DNA from: FEN-1219 sp963817615
Lineage (GTDB): Bacteria > Pseudomonadota > Gammaproteobacteria > Steroidobacterales > Rariloculaceae
Direction: 5' to 3'
NCBI GenBank assembly: GCA_963817615.1
Contig: CAWFPH010000003.1
Span: 124,001 to 188,000 of the forward strand
DNA: 64,000 nt
This document shows, in pieces, positions 9,039 to 18,448 of this stretch. The notes beneath the pieces are model-generated. The model ran no database searches. It was not told the origin of the DNA and saw only the letters and a program-made list of their open reading frames with translations. Position 1 is the first letter of the stretch, and each line of letters begins with the position of its first letter. A program made the translations under genes and the position numbers.

Positions 9039-10850
9039 CTACTTCTGCCAGCCGATGTCCTCGGCGGCCGGCACGAGGAAGCCCGCCGGTCCGAAGTTCG
9101 CGAGCCCTTTTTTCACGGCGATCTGCTCGGGCCCGTTGTAGACCGGGAACGTGCCGATGTAATGCAGAGCGCGTCGCTCTGCCTCGTTGAACGCCTCTAG
9201 CGCCTTGGTGCGGTCGCGGATCGCGCCCACCCCTCGGATCAGCGCATCGACCTCCGGGTCGCCGAGCTTCGAGTAGTTACTTTCCGAGTCGGAGCAGAAG
9301 ATCTGGCAGGCCTGCACGTAGCCGAACGGATCGGTCGTGGTCCAGCCCATCGCGACCACGTCGAACGTGCGTGCGGTCAGCGTCTTCGAAAAATCAGCGC
9401 TCTTGCGCACGTCGATGTTCATCTTCAGTCCGATGTCGGCCGACATCTTCTGCTGCGCCCGCGCCATCGCGATGATGGCGGGCGTGTCGCCGAACGTGAC
9501 GTAGTGGAACTCCGCGAGCTTGCCGTCCTTGCGGCGGACGCCGTCGTCGCCCATCTTCCAGCCCGCCGCATCGAGCACCTGCTTCGCTTTGGCAGGGTCG
9601 TAGTGCAGATCCGCGATGTTGTCTCGATAGCCGTCCTCCCAAGGGAACAGCATGACCGAGCCCGGCGCCGGCTCCTTCCAGTTCATGCCCTGGAAACGAA
9701 TCTCGACGAGGAGCGCCCGATCGGTGCCGAGCACGAACGCCTTGCGCACCTCGGGGTCTTTGAACAAGCCGCTGTCCTGACCCATCGTGTATACGGAGGT
9801 CTGGGTGCTGAAGCCGCGGCGGATCTGCGCGTCCTGCATGCCGCTCAACTGGCGCAGCCAATCCGCGGTTGCGCGATTGCCGATGATGTCCGTCGTGTCG
9901 ACCTCGCCGTTCTGGAACGCGTTGACGGTCGCGATGTCTTCCATGCGCCGGAATACGACACGGTCGAGCTTAGCCGGATCGCCCCACCATTTCGGATTGC
10001 GCACTAGGGTGAGCGCCTCGGGTGTGAGCGACTCGACCGTGAAGGGCCCGGCCAGCAGATCCGGATGCAGGTCGTTGACCCAGCCGGTCTTGAAGAAGGC
10101 CGGATCGGCGTTCTTGGGATGCAGCAGGAAATTGAACAGGTACTCGAACGGATAGGTCGGCTCGCGAAAGGTCACGACGACCTCGTTGTCGCGGTCGCCC
10201 TTGCGCACGCTTTCGATCGCACTGTATCCGGCCGTGCTCGCAGGATTGAAACGTTCGTCGGCACCGCTCTGCGTCTTCCAAGTCGTCTCGAACGTTTGCC
10301 AGTCGATCGGCGTGCCGTCGTTCCATTTCGCGTTCGGGTTGATCGTGAATTTGACGGTCTCGGGGTTCTCGTTGATCAGCTCCACCGACTGCAGGTAGTC
10401 GGGGTTGGGGGAAGCGACGCCCGTCACGCTGTAGTCCCAAAGCCGCGGCGCGATCCAGTACAAGATGTGCTGTCCGTAAGCCGAGCTGCCGTCGATGCAC
10501 AGCGTGTTGAAGTTCGGCCCGAGCTCCGCGATCGGCAGCGTCAGCGTGCCGCCGTCGCGGATATTTTCTCGCGGCTGCGGGTTGTTGTACGCCTTACCGG
10601 GCTCCGGCAGCGGCAGTGGCGACGTGCTGGCCGGCACGCCTTCGGGCGGTTGGGCTTGCGCCGGAGAAGACGCGGACGCCGGCCCCGCAATTGCGACATC
10701 ATCAGCCGGCGTTCGGCTGCAGCCCGCAAGGGCGATCCCGCTCACAATCGCGGCCCAACAGAATGCCGTCGACATCCGCTTCGCCGCTCTGCCGCGACCA
10801 AGTCGATGGCGACCGCGCGCTTGAGCTACAAACCGTGGGCTAAGGCTCAT
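9039..10850 (-). CDS. oligopeptide-type ABC transporter solute-binding lipoprotein (second of a tandem pair)
   Basis: 603 residues, SBP_bac_5 family. The start overlaps the preceding stop as ATGA, indicating translational coupling; an internal ATG at 10775 gives a shorter product that begins right at the hydrophobic signal. Lipobox IALAGC fits a lipid anchor. Conserved family segments include GGTLTLPI, LTLVRNPKWWG and TVNAFQNGEVDTTDI. It is strikingly similar to the neighbouring binding protein over its full length, indicating tandem duplication. It would capture peptides or related solutes for the permeases encoded upstream (14784-16676). Ligand unknown. Confidence 0.88.
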   Translation of the reverse strand: MSLSPRFVAQARGRHRLGRGRAAKRMSTAFCWAAIVSGIALAGCSRTPADDVAIAGPASASSPAQAQPPEGVPASTSPLPLPEPGKAYNNPQPRENIRDGGTLTLPIAELGPNFNTLCIDGSSAYGQHILYWIAPRLWDYSVTGVASPNPDYLQSVELINENPETVKFTINPNAKWNDGTPIDWQTFETTWKTQSGADERFNPASTAGYSAIESVRKGDRDNEVVVTFREPTYPFEYLFNFLLHPKNADPAFFKTGWVNDLHPDLLAGPFTVESLTPEALTLVRNPKWWGDPAKLDRVVFRRMEDIATVNAFQNGEVDTTDIIGNRATADWLRQLSGMQDAQIRRGFSTQTSVYTMGQDSGLFKDPEVRKAFVLGTDRALLVEIRFQGMNWKEPAPGSVMLFPWEDGYRDNIADLHYDPAKAKQVLDAAGWKMGDDGVRRKDGKLAEFHYVTFGDTPAIIAMARAQQKMSADIGLKMNIDVRKSADFSKTLTARTFDVVAMGWTTTDPFGYVQACQIFCSDSESNYSKLGDPEVDALIRGVGAIRDRTKALEAFNEAERRALHYIGTFPVYNGPEQIAVKKGLANFGPAGFLVPAAEDIGWQK

Positions 10851-12583
10851 CTTTGCCAGCCGACGTCTTCGGGATTTACGGTCTTGAAGCCCGCGGGCCC
10901 GAAGTTTGCGAGGCCCTCCTTCACGGCATAGAGGGAGAACCCGTTGTAAAGCGGAAACATGCCGAACAAATGCAAGGCGTCGCGCTCGGCGTCGTTGAAG
11001 GTCTCGATCGCTTCATGAGGGTCAGGCAGCGTGTCGACTTTCCTGAGCATCTCGTCGATGGCCATCGTGCCCACGCGAGAGAAGTTGCTTTCGGAGTCGG
11101 TGCAGTAGATCTGGCAAGCGAACACGTAGCCCAACGGGCTCCCGCCTCCGAAGCCCATCGCTACGACGTCGAATGAGCCGTCGTGCAGTGTCTTCGAGAA
11201 ATCCGCGCTCTTGCGTATGTCGATATTCATCTTCAATCCGATGTCACGTGCCATTTTCTGCTGCGCGCGGTCCATTGCAGCGAAGACCGGTTGGTCGCCG
11301 AAATCGACATAGTTGAACTCGGCGAGCTTGCCGTCCTTGTGCCGGTAACCGTCGTCTCCCATTAGCCATCCGGCCTGATCCAGCAATGTCCCCGCTTTCT
11401 CGGGGTCGTAACGCAGGTCCGCGATGTTGTCGCGATAGCCGTTTTGCCACGGATACATCAGGATCGAGCCAGGCGCCTCCTCCTTCCAATTCATGCCCTG
11501 ATAGCGTATCTCGACGATTAGAGCGCGGTTGGTGCCGAGCAGAAACGCCTCGCGCGCAATCGGATCCTTGAAGAAGTCGCTGCTTTCGCCGAGCACATAG
11601 AGCGACGTCGCGGTGCTGAAGCCGCGTCGTATTTGCACTCCGGTCATGTTTTTGATCTGCTCCATCATGTCGGCCGTGGCGCGTCCGCCAGTGATCGTCG
11701 TGCTGTCGATCTCCCCGTTCTGAAACGCATTGACTGTCGCGACGTCTTCCATCTGCCGGAGCACGACGCGCTCGAGTTTCGCCGGTTTGCCCCACCACTT
11801 CGGGTTGCGGACGAGCGTGAGCCGGTCTTCCGCCAGCGATTCAACCATGAAAGGCCCCGTTAGGAGCTCCGGGTGCGCGTTGTTGACCCAGCCGGTCTTG
11901 TAGAAGTCTGGGTCGGCGTTCTTGGGGTGCAGCAAAGAGCCGAATACCAGTTGGTAGGGGTAAAAGGGTTCTTTGAAGGTGACGATCACCTCATTGTCCT
12001 TCTCACCTTTGACCACGCTCCCGATAGACCGGTAGCCGTCGGTCGAAGCGGGGTTGTACGCCGGATCCGTGCCGCGCTGCGTTTTCCAAGTCGTATCGAA
12101 CGCCGTCCAGTCGATTGGCGCGCCGTCGTTCCATTTGGCCTGCGGATTGAGCGTGTATTTCACGGTCTCTGGATCATTGCTGATGAGTTCGGCGGACAGC
12201 AGGTAGTCCTCGTTCGGAGAAACCTCGCCGGAGATCGAGAAGCTCCAGAGGCCCGGCAACATCCATCCCATCGCGAAGTTGTTGTCGGCGGTGTTGCCGT
12301 CCACGTTGAATACATTGAGGTTCGGGCCGAGCTCGCCGATCGGCAGCGTCAGGGTACCCCCATCGCGGACGTTGTCGCGCGGCTGCGGATTGTCGTAGCT
12401 CACGCCTTTCTCAGGCAGGGGGAGTGGCTGCGTGCCGGCGGGCACGCCTTGCGGAGGTTGCTTCGTAAATGCCGCGGTCCCGACTCCGACACCCTTGTCG
12501 TTACCGCCCGATCCACCACAGCCGGCGAACGCCATGATCAGCACGGCGGTAGTACCCGCAGCCCACAACTTTCGAACTGTCAT
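10847..12583 (-). CDS. oligopeptide-type ABC transporter solute-binding lipoprotein (first of a tandem pair)
   Basis: 578 residues, SBP_bac_5 family. ATG 12583 was chosen over a TTG at 12634 because AGGAGG lies 8 bases upstream and the signal then starts cleanly (MTVRKLW, lipobox AFAGC, Cys22). Motifs shared with its neighbour: PLPLPEKG, NPQPRDNVRDGGTLTLPI, LTLVRNPKWWG. It lies 86 bp after the ATPase stop, a gap that could hold a separate promoter, and overlaps the second binding protein by 4 bp. The two paralogues probably serve the same membrane complex with different ligand ranges (inference). Confidence 0.9.
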   Translation of the reverse strand: MTVRKLWAAGTTAVLIMAFAGCGGSGGNDKGVGVGTAAFTKQPPQGVPAGTQPLPLPEKGVSYDNPQPRDNVRDGGTLTLPIGELGPNLNVFNVDGNTADNNFAMGWMLPGLWSFSISGEVSPNEDYLLSAELISNDPETVKYTLNPQAKWNDGAPIDWTAFDTTWKTQRGTDPAYNPASTDGYRSIGSVVKGEKDNEVIVTFKEPFYPYQLVFGSLLHPKNADPDFYKTGWVNNAHPELLTGPFMVESLAEDRLTLVRNPKWWGKPAKLERVVLRQMEDVATVNAFQNGEIDSTTITGGRATADMMEQIKNMTGVQIRRGFSTATSLYVLGESSDFFKDPIAREAFLLGTNRALIVEIRYQGMNWKEEAPGSILMYPWQNGYRDNIADLRYDPEKAGTLLDQAGWLMGDDGYRHKDGKLAEFNYVDFGDQPVFAAMDRAQQKMARDIGLKMNIDIRKSADFSKTLHDGSFDVVAMGFGGGSPLGYVFACQIYCTDSESNFSRVGTMAIDEMLRKVDTLPDPHEAIETFNDAERDALHLFGMFPLYNGFSLYAVKEGLANFGPAGFKTVNPEDVGWQR

Positions 12584-12669
12584 ATGTGGCCTCCTCGCGA
12601 GCGGGTCGGCTCTCGAGCCGTGCCACAAGTGCAATGGACGTCATGCTTCGGTGACACTACGTTGCTCGC

Positions 12670-14787
12670 TCACGAAGGATAATGGCACGCCCTCACGACG
12701 TCCGTCACGCCGTCGCCGGTGAGCTTCGGATCGTCGTGCTCGCAAACCGCGCGCTCACGATCGTCGTCGAGTGCTCGGTACGTGGGGCAGCGCGTCCTGA
12801 AGCGGCAGCCCTCGAGCTGCTCCGTCGCGCTCGGCAGATCGCCGATCAACAGCGTGCGCCGCTTGCCGCGCTCGATATTCGGATCCGGAATCGGCACGGC
12901 CGACAGCAGCGCGCGCGTGTACGGATGGCTCGGGTGCGTGAACACGCGCTCGACCTCGCCGAGCTCGACGATCCTGCCGAGATACATCACGGCGATCCGG
13001 TCCGCGATGTGGCGCACGACGGACAGATTGTGCGCGACGAACAGGTACGACACGCCGAGCTTCGCCTGCAGGTCCTCGAGCAGATTGATCACGCCGGCTT
13101 GGATCGATACGTCGAGCGACGACACGGGCTCGTCGAGCACGATCAGCTTCGGCTCGACCGCGAGCGCGCGCGCGATCGCGATCCGTTGTCGCTGACCGCC
13201 CGAGAACTGCTCGGGAAAGCGGTCGACGTGGTCGGGGTCGAGGCCCACGAGATCCATCAATCTGCCGATTCGATCGTTGATCGCATCGCGCTTCCAACCC
13301 TGGGTCACGAGCGGCTCGGCGAGCACGTCGTAGATCGGCATCCGCGGGTCGAGCGAAGCAAGCGGGTCCTGGAACACGATCTGCAGCTCGCTGCGGATCC
13401 GCATCGTGGCCTCGCGACCCCTGATTTTCGCGACGTCGTGACCGAGCACGACGATGCGGCCGTGCGGCGGCGCGTCGAGCCGCATGATTTCGAGCAGCGC
13501 GGTCGTCTTGCCGCAGCCGGACTCCCCGACGAGCGCCAGCGTCTCGCCCTCGCGGATGTCGAAGGTCACGCCGTCCACGGCGCGCACCGTGCCGACTCTG
13601 CGGCGCAGCAACCCGCCGGCTGTCAGCGGGAAATGCCGCTCGAGATTCTCGACGTCGAGCACGATCTTGCGCTCCGCGCGCGGCACCCCGGCGTATAGGG
13701 ACGGCAACGCTTGCGGCACAGGAAAGACGTCGGACCATTCGAGACCGCGCGACTCGATCTCGTCCGCGCGCACGCAAGCGGCCGGATGGCCGCCGGCCGT
13801 GTGCGCCACGAGCGGCGGCTCGCGCTCGCGGCAGCGCTCCTCGACCAGCGGACAACGCGGTGCGAACGGGCAGCCGGGCGGCAGCGCAATCAGTGACGGC
13901 GGGTTGCCTTCGATCGGCACGAGCCGGCGCGACCGGTCGAGGTCGGGCCGCGGCACGGCTGCGAGCAGGCCCATGGTGTACGGCATGGTCGGGCGATAGA
14001 AGAGCTCGTCGACCGTGCCGTATTCGACCGGCCGGCCCGCATACATCACGAGCACGTCGTCCGCGAGACCCGCGACGATGCCGAGATCGTGAGTGATCAT
14101 CACGACGGCGGCGCCGGTTTCGTGCTGCGCCGCGCGCAGCACGTCGAGGATCTGGGCCTGGATCGTCACGTCGAGCGCCGTGGTCGGCTCGTCTGCGATG
14201 ATCACGTCGGGCCGATTCGCGATCGCGATCGCGATCATCACGCGCTGCCGCATCCCTCCCGAGAGCTCGTGAGGATAGGACTTGAGGCGCCGCACCGGGT
14301 CCGGGATGCCGACGAGCCCGAGCAGCTCTATCGAGCGCTCCCGCACCGCGGCCCGCGATAGGCTCTGGTGCACATCGAGGCCTTCCGCGAGCTGCTGGCC
14401 GATGCTGAGCACGGGTGTGAGGGCGGACAGCGGATCTTGGAAGATCATCGCGATGCGGCGGCCGCGAATGGCGGACATCGCGCGGTCGTCCAAGCCGAGC
14501 AGCTCGCGGTCGCCGACGCGCACCGAGCCCGTGACCTTCGCCGTGCCGGGCAGCAGCCCCATGATCGCGAGCGCCGTGACGGACTTGCCGGAGCCCGACT
14601 CGCCGACCACGCCGAGCGTGCGGCCGCGGAGAAGCTCATACGACACGCCGCGCACCGCGCGAACGAGCCCCGCCTCGCTGCTGAACGTGACCTCGAGGTC
14701 GCGCACTTCGAGCACCGTGTCGGGCGCCGTCTCGGCCCGCGTTCGCACGCCGCCGATGTCCATCGGCGCAAAGGCGACTGCATTCAC
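12670..14787 (-). CDS. double ATP-binding subunit of peptide-type ABC importer (DppD-DppF fusion)
   Basis: 705 residues with two complete ABC ATPase modules. Module 1: Walker A GESGSGKS (about 62-69), signature LSGGMRQR, Walker B IIADEPTTALD. Module 2: Walker A GESGCGKT (about 421), signature FSGGQRQR, Walker B LIVLDEPVSSLD. Each is followed by the Cys-containing oligopeptide/dipeptide C-terminal segment (CPFAPRCP; CRFRTRCP). The GTG start at 14787 overlaps the permease stop as GTGA and has SD GGGAGG; a later ATG at 14763 lacks a good site. Powers import through the two permeases. The fused layout and wording of the motifs resemble actinobacterial peptide transporters. Confidence 0.93.
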   Translation of the reverse strand: MNAVAFAPMDIGGVRTRAETAPDTVLEVRDLEVTFSSEAGLVRAVRGVSYELLRGRTLGVVGESGSGKSVTALAIMGLLPGTAKVTGSVRVGDRELLGLDDRAMSAIRGRRIAMIFQDPLSALTPVLSIGQQLAEGLDVHQSLSRAAVRERSIELLGLVGIPDPVRRLKSYPHELSGGMRQRVMIAIAIANRPDVIIADEPTTALDVTIQAQILDVLRAAQHETGAAVVMITHDLGIVAGLADDVLVMYAGRPVEYGTVDELFYRPTMPYTMGLLAAVPRPDLDRSRRLVPIEGNPPSLIALPPGCPFAPRCPLVEERCREREPPLVAHTAGGHPAACVRADEIESRGLEWSDVFPVPQALPSLYAGVPRAERKIVLDVENLERHFPLTAGGLLRRRVGTVRAVDGVTFDIREGETLALVGESGCGKTTALLEIMRLDAPPHGRIVVLGHDVAKIRGREATMRIRSELQIVFQDPLASLDPRMPIYDVLAEPLVTQGWKRDAINDRIGRLMDLVGLDPDHVDRFPEQFSGGQRQRIAIARALAVEPKLIVLDEPVSSLDVSIQAGVINLLEDLQAKLGVSYLFVAHNLSVVRHIADRIAVMYLGRIVELGEVERVFTHPSHPYTRALLSAVPIPDPNIERGKRRTLLIGDLPSATEQLEGCRFRTRCPTYRALDDDRERAVCEHDDPKLTGDGVTDVVRACHYPS

Positions 14788-15704
14788 GCGCGGCCTCCCG
14801 ACGCCGAGCTCGGATCGAGCGCGTCGCGCAGTCCGTCCCCCACCATCGTCATCGAGAAGCACAGCGCGAGCAGCAAGGCAGCGGGCTCGAGAAACATCCA
14901 CGGCGCGGTCAACAGCGTGCCGCTGCCGGCACGAATCAGGACGCCGAGCGACGTGTCCGGCGGGTTGATGCCGAAGCCCAGGAACGACAGGCCGGTCTCC
15001 GCCTGCACCGCGTAGACCACGCCGAGCACGGTCTGGATGATCAGTATCGAGCCCAGGTTCGGAATCATGTGGCGGCGCAGGATCGTGAACGCCGGCACGC
15101 CCATGAACTTCGCGGCCGAGATGTACTCGCGCTCGCGCAAGCTGAGCGCGATCGAGCGCAGGATTCGCGAGTAGCCGACCCAGCCGAAGATCGTGAGCGC
15201 GGCCGTGAGCCACAGCCAGCCGCTCGTGCCCGTCGCGCCCTTCACCATGATCGCGAGCAGGAAGAACGTGGGGATCACGAGCAGCATGTCGATGATCCAG
15301 ACGCCGACTTTCTCGCGCCAGCCCTCGAAATAGGCGATGGCCGTGCCGACGAACGCGGCGATCACGGTGATGCCGAGCGACGCGATCACGCCGATCAAAA
15401 GCGAGCGGCCGAGCCCGCGAACGGCGAGCGCGAACATGTCCGCGCCGACGATGTCGGTGCCGAGCCAGTGTTTCGCGCTCGGCGGCTGCTTCAGGGCCAA
15501 GAAGTCGAGGTCGTCGTACTTCCAGTGCGTGAGAAACGGGCCGACGAGCGCGAGCAGAGCGAGCAGCACGAAGATCGCAAGCCCCGCCACCGCCGCCTTG
15601 TTGCGGCGGAACCGCCGCACGATCAGCACGGCCTTCGGCACGCGCTGCACGGCCGTGCGTTGCTCGGACTCGGCGGTGGCGGGCAGCACGTTCGTCGTGG
15701 CCAT
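14784..15704 (-). CDS. peptide-type ABC transporter permease (DppC-like)
   Basis: 306-residue inner-membrane permease. N-terminal segment RRFRRNKAAVAGLAIFVLLA precedes the first membrane helix, as in OppC/DppC. About six hydrophobic helices follow, with the cytoplasmic EAA-type loop around YISAAKFMGVPAFTILRRH. Stop overlaps the ATPase GTG start by 4 bp and the gene begins 9 bp after the DppB-like permease, so the three are one transcriptional unit. It forms half of the translocation pore. Confidence 0.92.
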   Translation of the reverse strand: MATTNVLPATAESEQRTAVQRVPKAVLIVRRFRRNKAAVAGLAIFVLLALLALVGPFLTHWKYDDLDFLALKQPPSAKHWLGTDIVGADMFALAVRGLGRSLLIGVIASLGITVIAAFVGTAIAYFEGWREKVGVWIIDMLLVIPTFFLLAIMVKGATGTSGWLWLTAALTIFGWVGYSRILRSIALSLREREYISAAKFMGVPAFTILRRHMIPNLGSILIIQTVLGVVYAVQAETGLSFLGFGINPPDTSLGVLIRAGSGTLLTAPWMFLEPAALLLALCFSMTMVGDGLRDALDPSSASGGRA

Positions 15705-15713
15705 GCCGGCGCC

Positions 15714-16676
15714 TCAGCCGATCCTGATGCGGGGGTCGAGCATCGCGACCACGATGTCGGCGAGGAGCAGTCCCGCGCAGGTCGCGAAGCCGCCCATCGC
15801 GGCTATCGCAACCGAGCCGTTGATGTCGTTCTTCGTGAGCGCGTCGATGAAGTACTTACCCGCGCCGTCGATCGCGAAGATGGTCTCGACGAACACCGAG
15901 CCCGTGATCACGGACGTGAGGCTCCATACCACGCCCATGGCGGTCGGGATCAGCGAGGTGCGCAGCGCGTGGCGGCGGATCGCGACGTTCTTCGGCACGC
16001 CCTTCGCGCGCGCCGTGCGCACGTAATCGGCGTTCATCGTGTCGAGCAAATACGTGCGTTGCGTCAAGTGATAGCCGACGTACCCGACGAGCGTGAGCGT
16101 GAGCGTCGGCAGCGCGACGTGCTGCAGGTATTCGATGAAGCCGCCGTTGCCGAGGCCGGTCACGTAGAACCAGCGCGCGCCGATCGCATCGTTGAAGCGG
16201 ATACCGCCGAGCACGAGCAGCAGCGCGAGCACGAACGTCGGGCAAACCAGGAAGAACACGCTGATCGCGTTGCTCACGCGGTCGAACGGACGGTATTGCC
16301 GAATCGCGGACGCAACTCCGACGGAAACGCCGATCACGACCGCGAGCAGCGTCGAGATCAGCACGACTTTGGCGCTTACGACCGCGCGGTAGGCGACCGC
16401 CGAGTTCACCGACTCGCCCTGCGGGCTCAGGCCCCAATTCCAATGCAGCGCGACCTGCTCGAGCCATGTGAGATAGCGCGCGACGACCGGCACCTTGTCG
16501 TTGACGTTCGCGAGGTCGAGGGAGGCGTCGATCGAGGCCTCGGGCGGCTGCGGCCGCATTTGCAGGTAATTCGACCGCGGATTCAGGAACGAAGACGCCA
16601 AGAAGTAGGCGAGGGTGGTCGCAGCGAACAGCATGACCGTGTAATTGAGCAAGCGGCGGCCGATGAAGCGGAGCAA
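15714..16676 (-). CDS. peptide-type ABC transporter permease (DppB-like)
   Basis: 320-residue inner-membrane permease of the DppB/OppB type: N-terminal helix (LLNYTVMLFAATTLAYFL), then a periplasmic segment, then five more helices with the EAA loop DYVRTARAKGVPKNVAIRRH. The start is TTG, supported by AGGAGGG six bases upstream; no better start exists. First gene of the permease/ATPase unit. About 295 bp separate it from the DUF6152 gene upstream, long enough for an own promoter, although none could be assigned with confidence. Confidence 0.9.
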   Translation of the reverse strand: MLRFIGRRLLNYTVMLFAATTLAYFLASSFLNPRSNYLQMRPQPPEASIDASLDLANVNDKVPVVARYLTWLEQVALHWNWGLSPQGESVNSAVAYRAVVSAKVVLISTLLAVVIGVSVGVASAIRQYRPFDRVSNAISVFFLVCPTFVLALLLVLGGIRFNDAIGARWFYVTGLGNGGFIEYLQHVALPTLTLTLVGYVGYHLTQRTYLLDTMNADYVRTARAKGVPKNVAIRRHALRTSLIPTAMGVVWSLTSVITGSVFVETIFAIDGAGKYFIDALTKNDINGSVAIAAMGGFATCAGLLLADIVVAMLDPRIRIG

Positions 16677-16971
16677 ACCGGACCCTCCTCAGGCCGAGCG
16701 GCCGGGCAGCCGCCGACGCGCCGGTCGGCCCGCGCGCCGCGCGGGGCGGAAGGCCGACGGCGCAAACCCACAAAGCTCGGAAAGGGCGGGGAAGCGACTG
16801 AACGAAAAGCTGCTGGTGCCCACTCACTACAGAGACAACGCGAACTCCGGCCAGTATCCCACGAAGCGTGCGGTTTGGCTCGGCGGCGGGCCGCTGCGAT
16901 GCAGCGCGATGGCGAGGAACGCCGCGGCAGCGGGGCCGCGGGCGGCCGCGCACCGAGCGGCGCGGCGCGTG

Positions 16972-17391
16972 CTACGGCGCCGGCGCGTCCGGTTTCGAGC
17001 CGACGAAGAACAGCGGTCGCCCGTCGGCGAACGAGATGTTGCGCCCGACGGCTCGCGGCGAGCCGTCGCGGGCCTGGTAGCCGTCGATCACGAGCTCCGA
17101 GCCGATCGGCACGCTGGCTTTGGTGACGCCCTTCTTGAACAGTGAGTTCGGGCTGCCACCCTCGATCATCCAGGACACGACCTTGCCGTCCTGTCCCTTC
17201 ACGTCGAGATGGATCCACGAGTGCGGATTGATCAGCTCGACCTTGGTCACCGTGCCGCGCAGCGACACGGGCTTCTTCACGTCGAACTCGGCCGCGAAGG
17301 CGTGATGCGCGAGCGCCGGCGCGGCGACGGCGAGCATCAGGAGTGCGGCCGCGAGCGCGCGTAGTGGCGAACCGGATCGTCGGTATTGCAT
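16972..17391 (-). CDS. exported DUF6152 protein
   Basis: 139 residues from ATG 17391 (GGAG about 8 bases upstream; an alternative start at 17406 adds five residues). Signal peptide with LRALAAALLMLAVAAPALA, then AHHAFAAEFD, the hallmark DUF6152 start, followed by a small beta-rich domain (VTKVELINPHSWIHLDV). It is the single-domain equivalent of the N-terminal half of the 4088-5167 protein. It lies 31 bp behind the WxGD-family gene on the same strand. The repeated pairing in this window suggests that the two domains act together in the periplasm (inference). Function unknown. Confidence 0.82.
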   Translation of the reverse strand: MQYRRSGSPLRALAAALLMLAVAAPALAHHAFAAEFDVKKPVSLRGTVTKVELINPHSWIHLDVKGQDGKVVSWMIEGGSPNSLFKKGVTKASVPIGSELVIDGYQARDGSPRAVGRNISFADGRPLFFVGSKPDAPAP

Positions 17392-17422
17392 GGCGAATCT
17401 CCGCAAAGCTCGTGTTGCGCCG

Positions 17423-18448
17423 CTACTGCGCCGGCTTCGGCGCGGCTCCCGCGGCCTCGCGCTCGGCCGCGCGTGCGCCGGAAAGCGTGTTCGGCATGCC
17501 GTAGTTGCCTTCCTGGCACGCGTACTCGAACATCGGCCCGTCGATCTTCTTCATCTCGTATGCGGCGGACCACGGCCGCTCCCAGACGTTCGCGTCGTCG
17601 ATCGTGAACTGATAGCTGATCGTGTCTTTGTCGACGCGGCGGAAGCGCTCGGTGACGCGGGCCGACGGGCTCAGCGTCACGCCGGGCGGCATGCCGCGGA
17701 TGGCGGTGCGGCCCGTGAAATTCGTGCTCTCGACGACCAGCGTATCGCCGTCCCAGCGCCCGCGCGAGTCGCCGAGCCATTGGTGCACGTCGCTCGACAG
17801 GTGCGGCCGGCCGTCGAGCGGCACGACGCGGGGGTCGGGCAACATCTCCGTGACGATCAGCGCGTAGCCCGGCGACTGGAAGATCGAGATATTGCTGTTG
17901 TAGCCGACCGGGATGATCGGCAGCTCGTGTGACCACAAGATGCAGCGCTCGCCGAGCGGACGGGTTTCCGCGCTGTCGAAGGCGTGCTCGCGTTGATACG
18001 CGGCCTGCTCCTTGGCTGCGGCGGCGACCGCGGCCTTCACGGGCGGCAGGCGGCCGTTCGCGGGATCCGTGATCAGCGAGGTGCGGCGGTCGAACACCAC
18101 CGTATTTTGGCTGATGTCGAGGCCGAAGTCGGTGAGCTGATAGTGCACGTCGGCATTCGTGCCGGCTTCGGTCTGGTCCGGCTGCAGCTGCTTCTTGAGC
18201 CGCTCCTGCGCCTCTTTCTCGCTGAGCTCGGCGCGCTCGCCGTAGGCCGCGGGCCGCTCGAGCGGCACGACCGTGTTGTTGGTCCAGTAGCCCTGCAAAT
18301 CGGGTTGACCGTCGGAGAGCCGCGGCAGGCCGCCCGGCTCGTCGGCCGCGAGCGCCACGCCTGCGCACGCGAGCGCCGCGGCGCCGAGCGCTGCAGCGAG
18401 CCGGCTAATGCCGGGGCGGCGTTGTGCCGGGCTTGCGGAGATGTCCAT
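17423..18448 (-). CDS. exported WxGDxLVV-family protein, type 1
   Basis: 341 residues from ATG 18448 (AGAGGTG just upstream). Signal peptide ends near GVALAADEPG. Characteristic segments: LPRLSDGQPDLQGYWTNN, DPANGRLPP, VVPLDGRPHLSSDVHQWLGD and RGRWDGDTLVVESTNF, ending with YACQEGNYGM. A full-length paralogue lies at 52279-53307 with the same segments. The start overlaps the end of the upstream gene by 44 bases, implying co-translation with it. No catalytic motif is recognised; the family is uncharacterised, common in Gammaproteobacteria and Acidobacteria as far as recalled. Confidence 0.8.
   Translation of the reverse strand: MDISASPAQRRPGISRLAAALGAAALACAGVALAADEPGGLPRLSDGQPDLQGYWTNNTVVPLERPAAYGERAELSEKEAQERLKKQLQPDQTEAGTNADVHYQLTDFGLDISQNTVVFDRRTSLITDPANGRLPPVKAAVAAAAKEQAAYQREHAFDSAETRPLGERCILWSHELPIIPVGYNSNISIFQSPGYALIVTEMLPDPRVVPLDGRPHLSSDVHQWLGDSRGRWDGDTLVVESTNFTGRTAIRGMPPGVTLSPSARVTERFRRVDKDTISYQFTIDDANVWERPWSAAYEMKKIDGPMFEYACQEGNYGMPNTLSGARAAEREAAGAAPKPAQ

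Noticed and set aside
15069..17126. 685-residue reading frame on the + strand over the permease genes
   Set aside because: Antisense to two permeases with strong hydrophobic pattern; charged low-complexity product.
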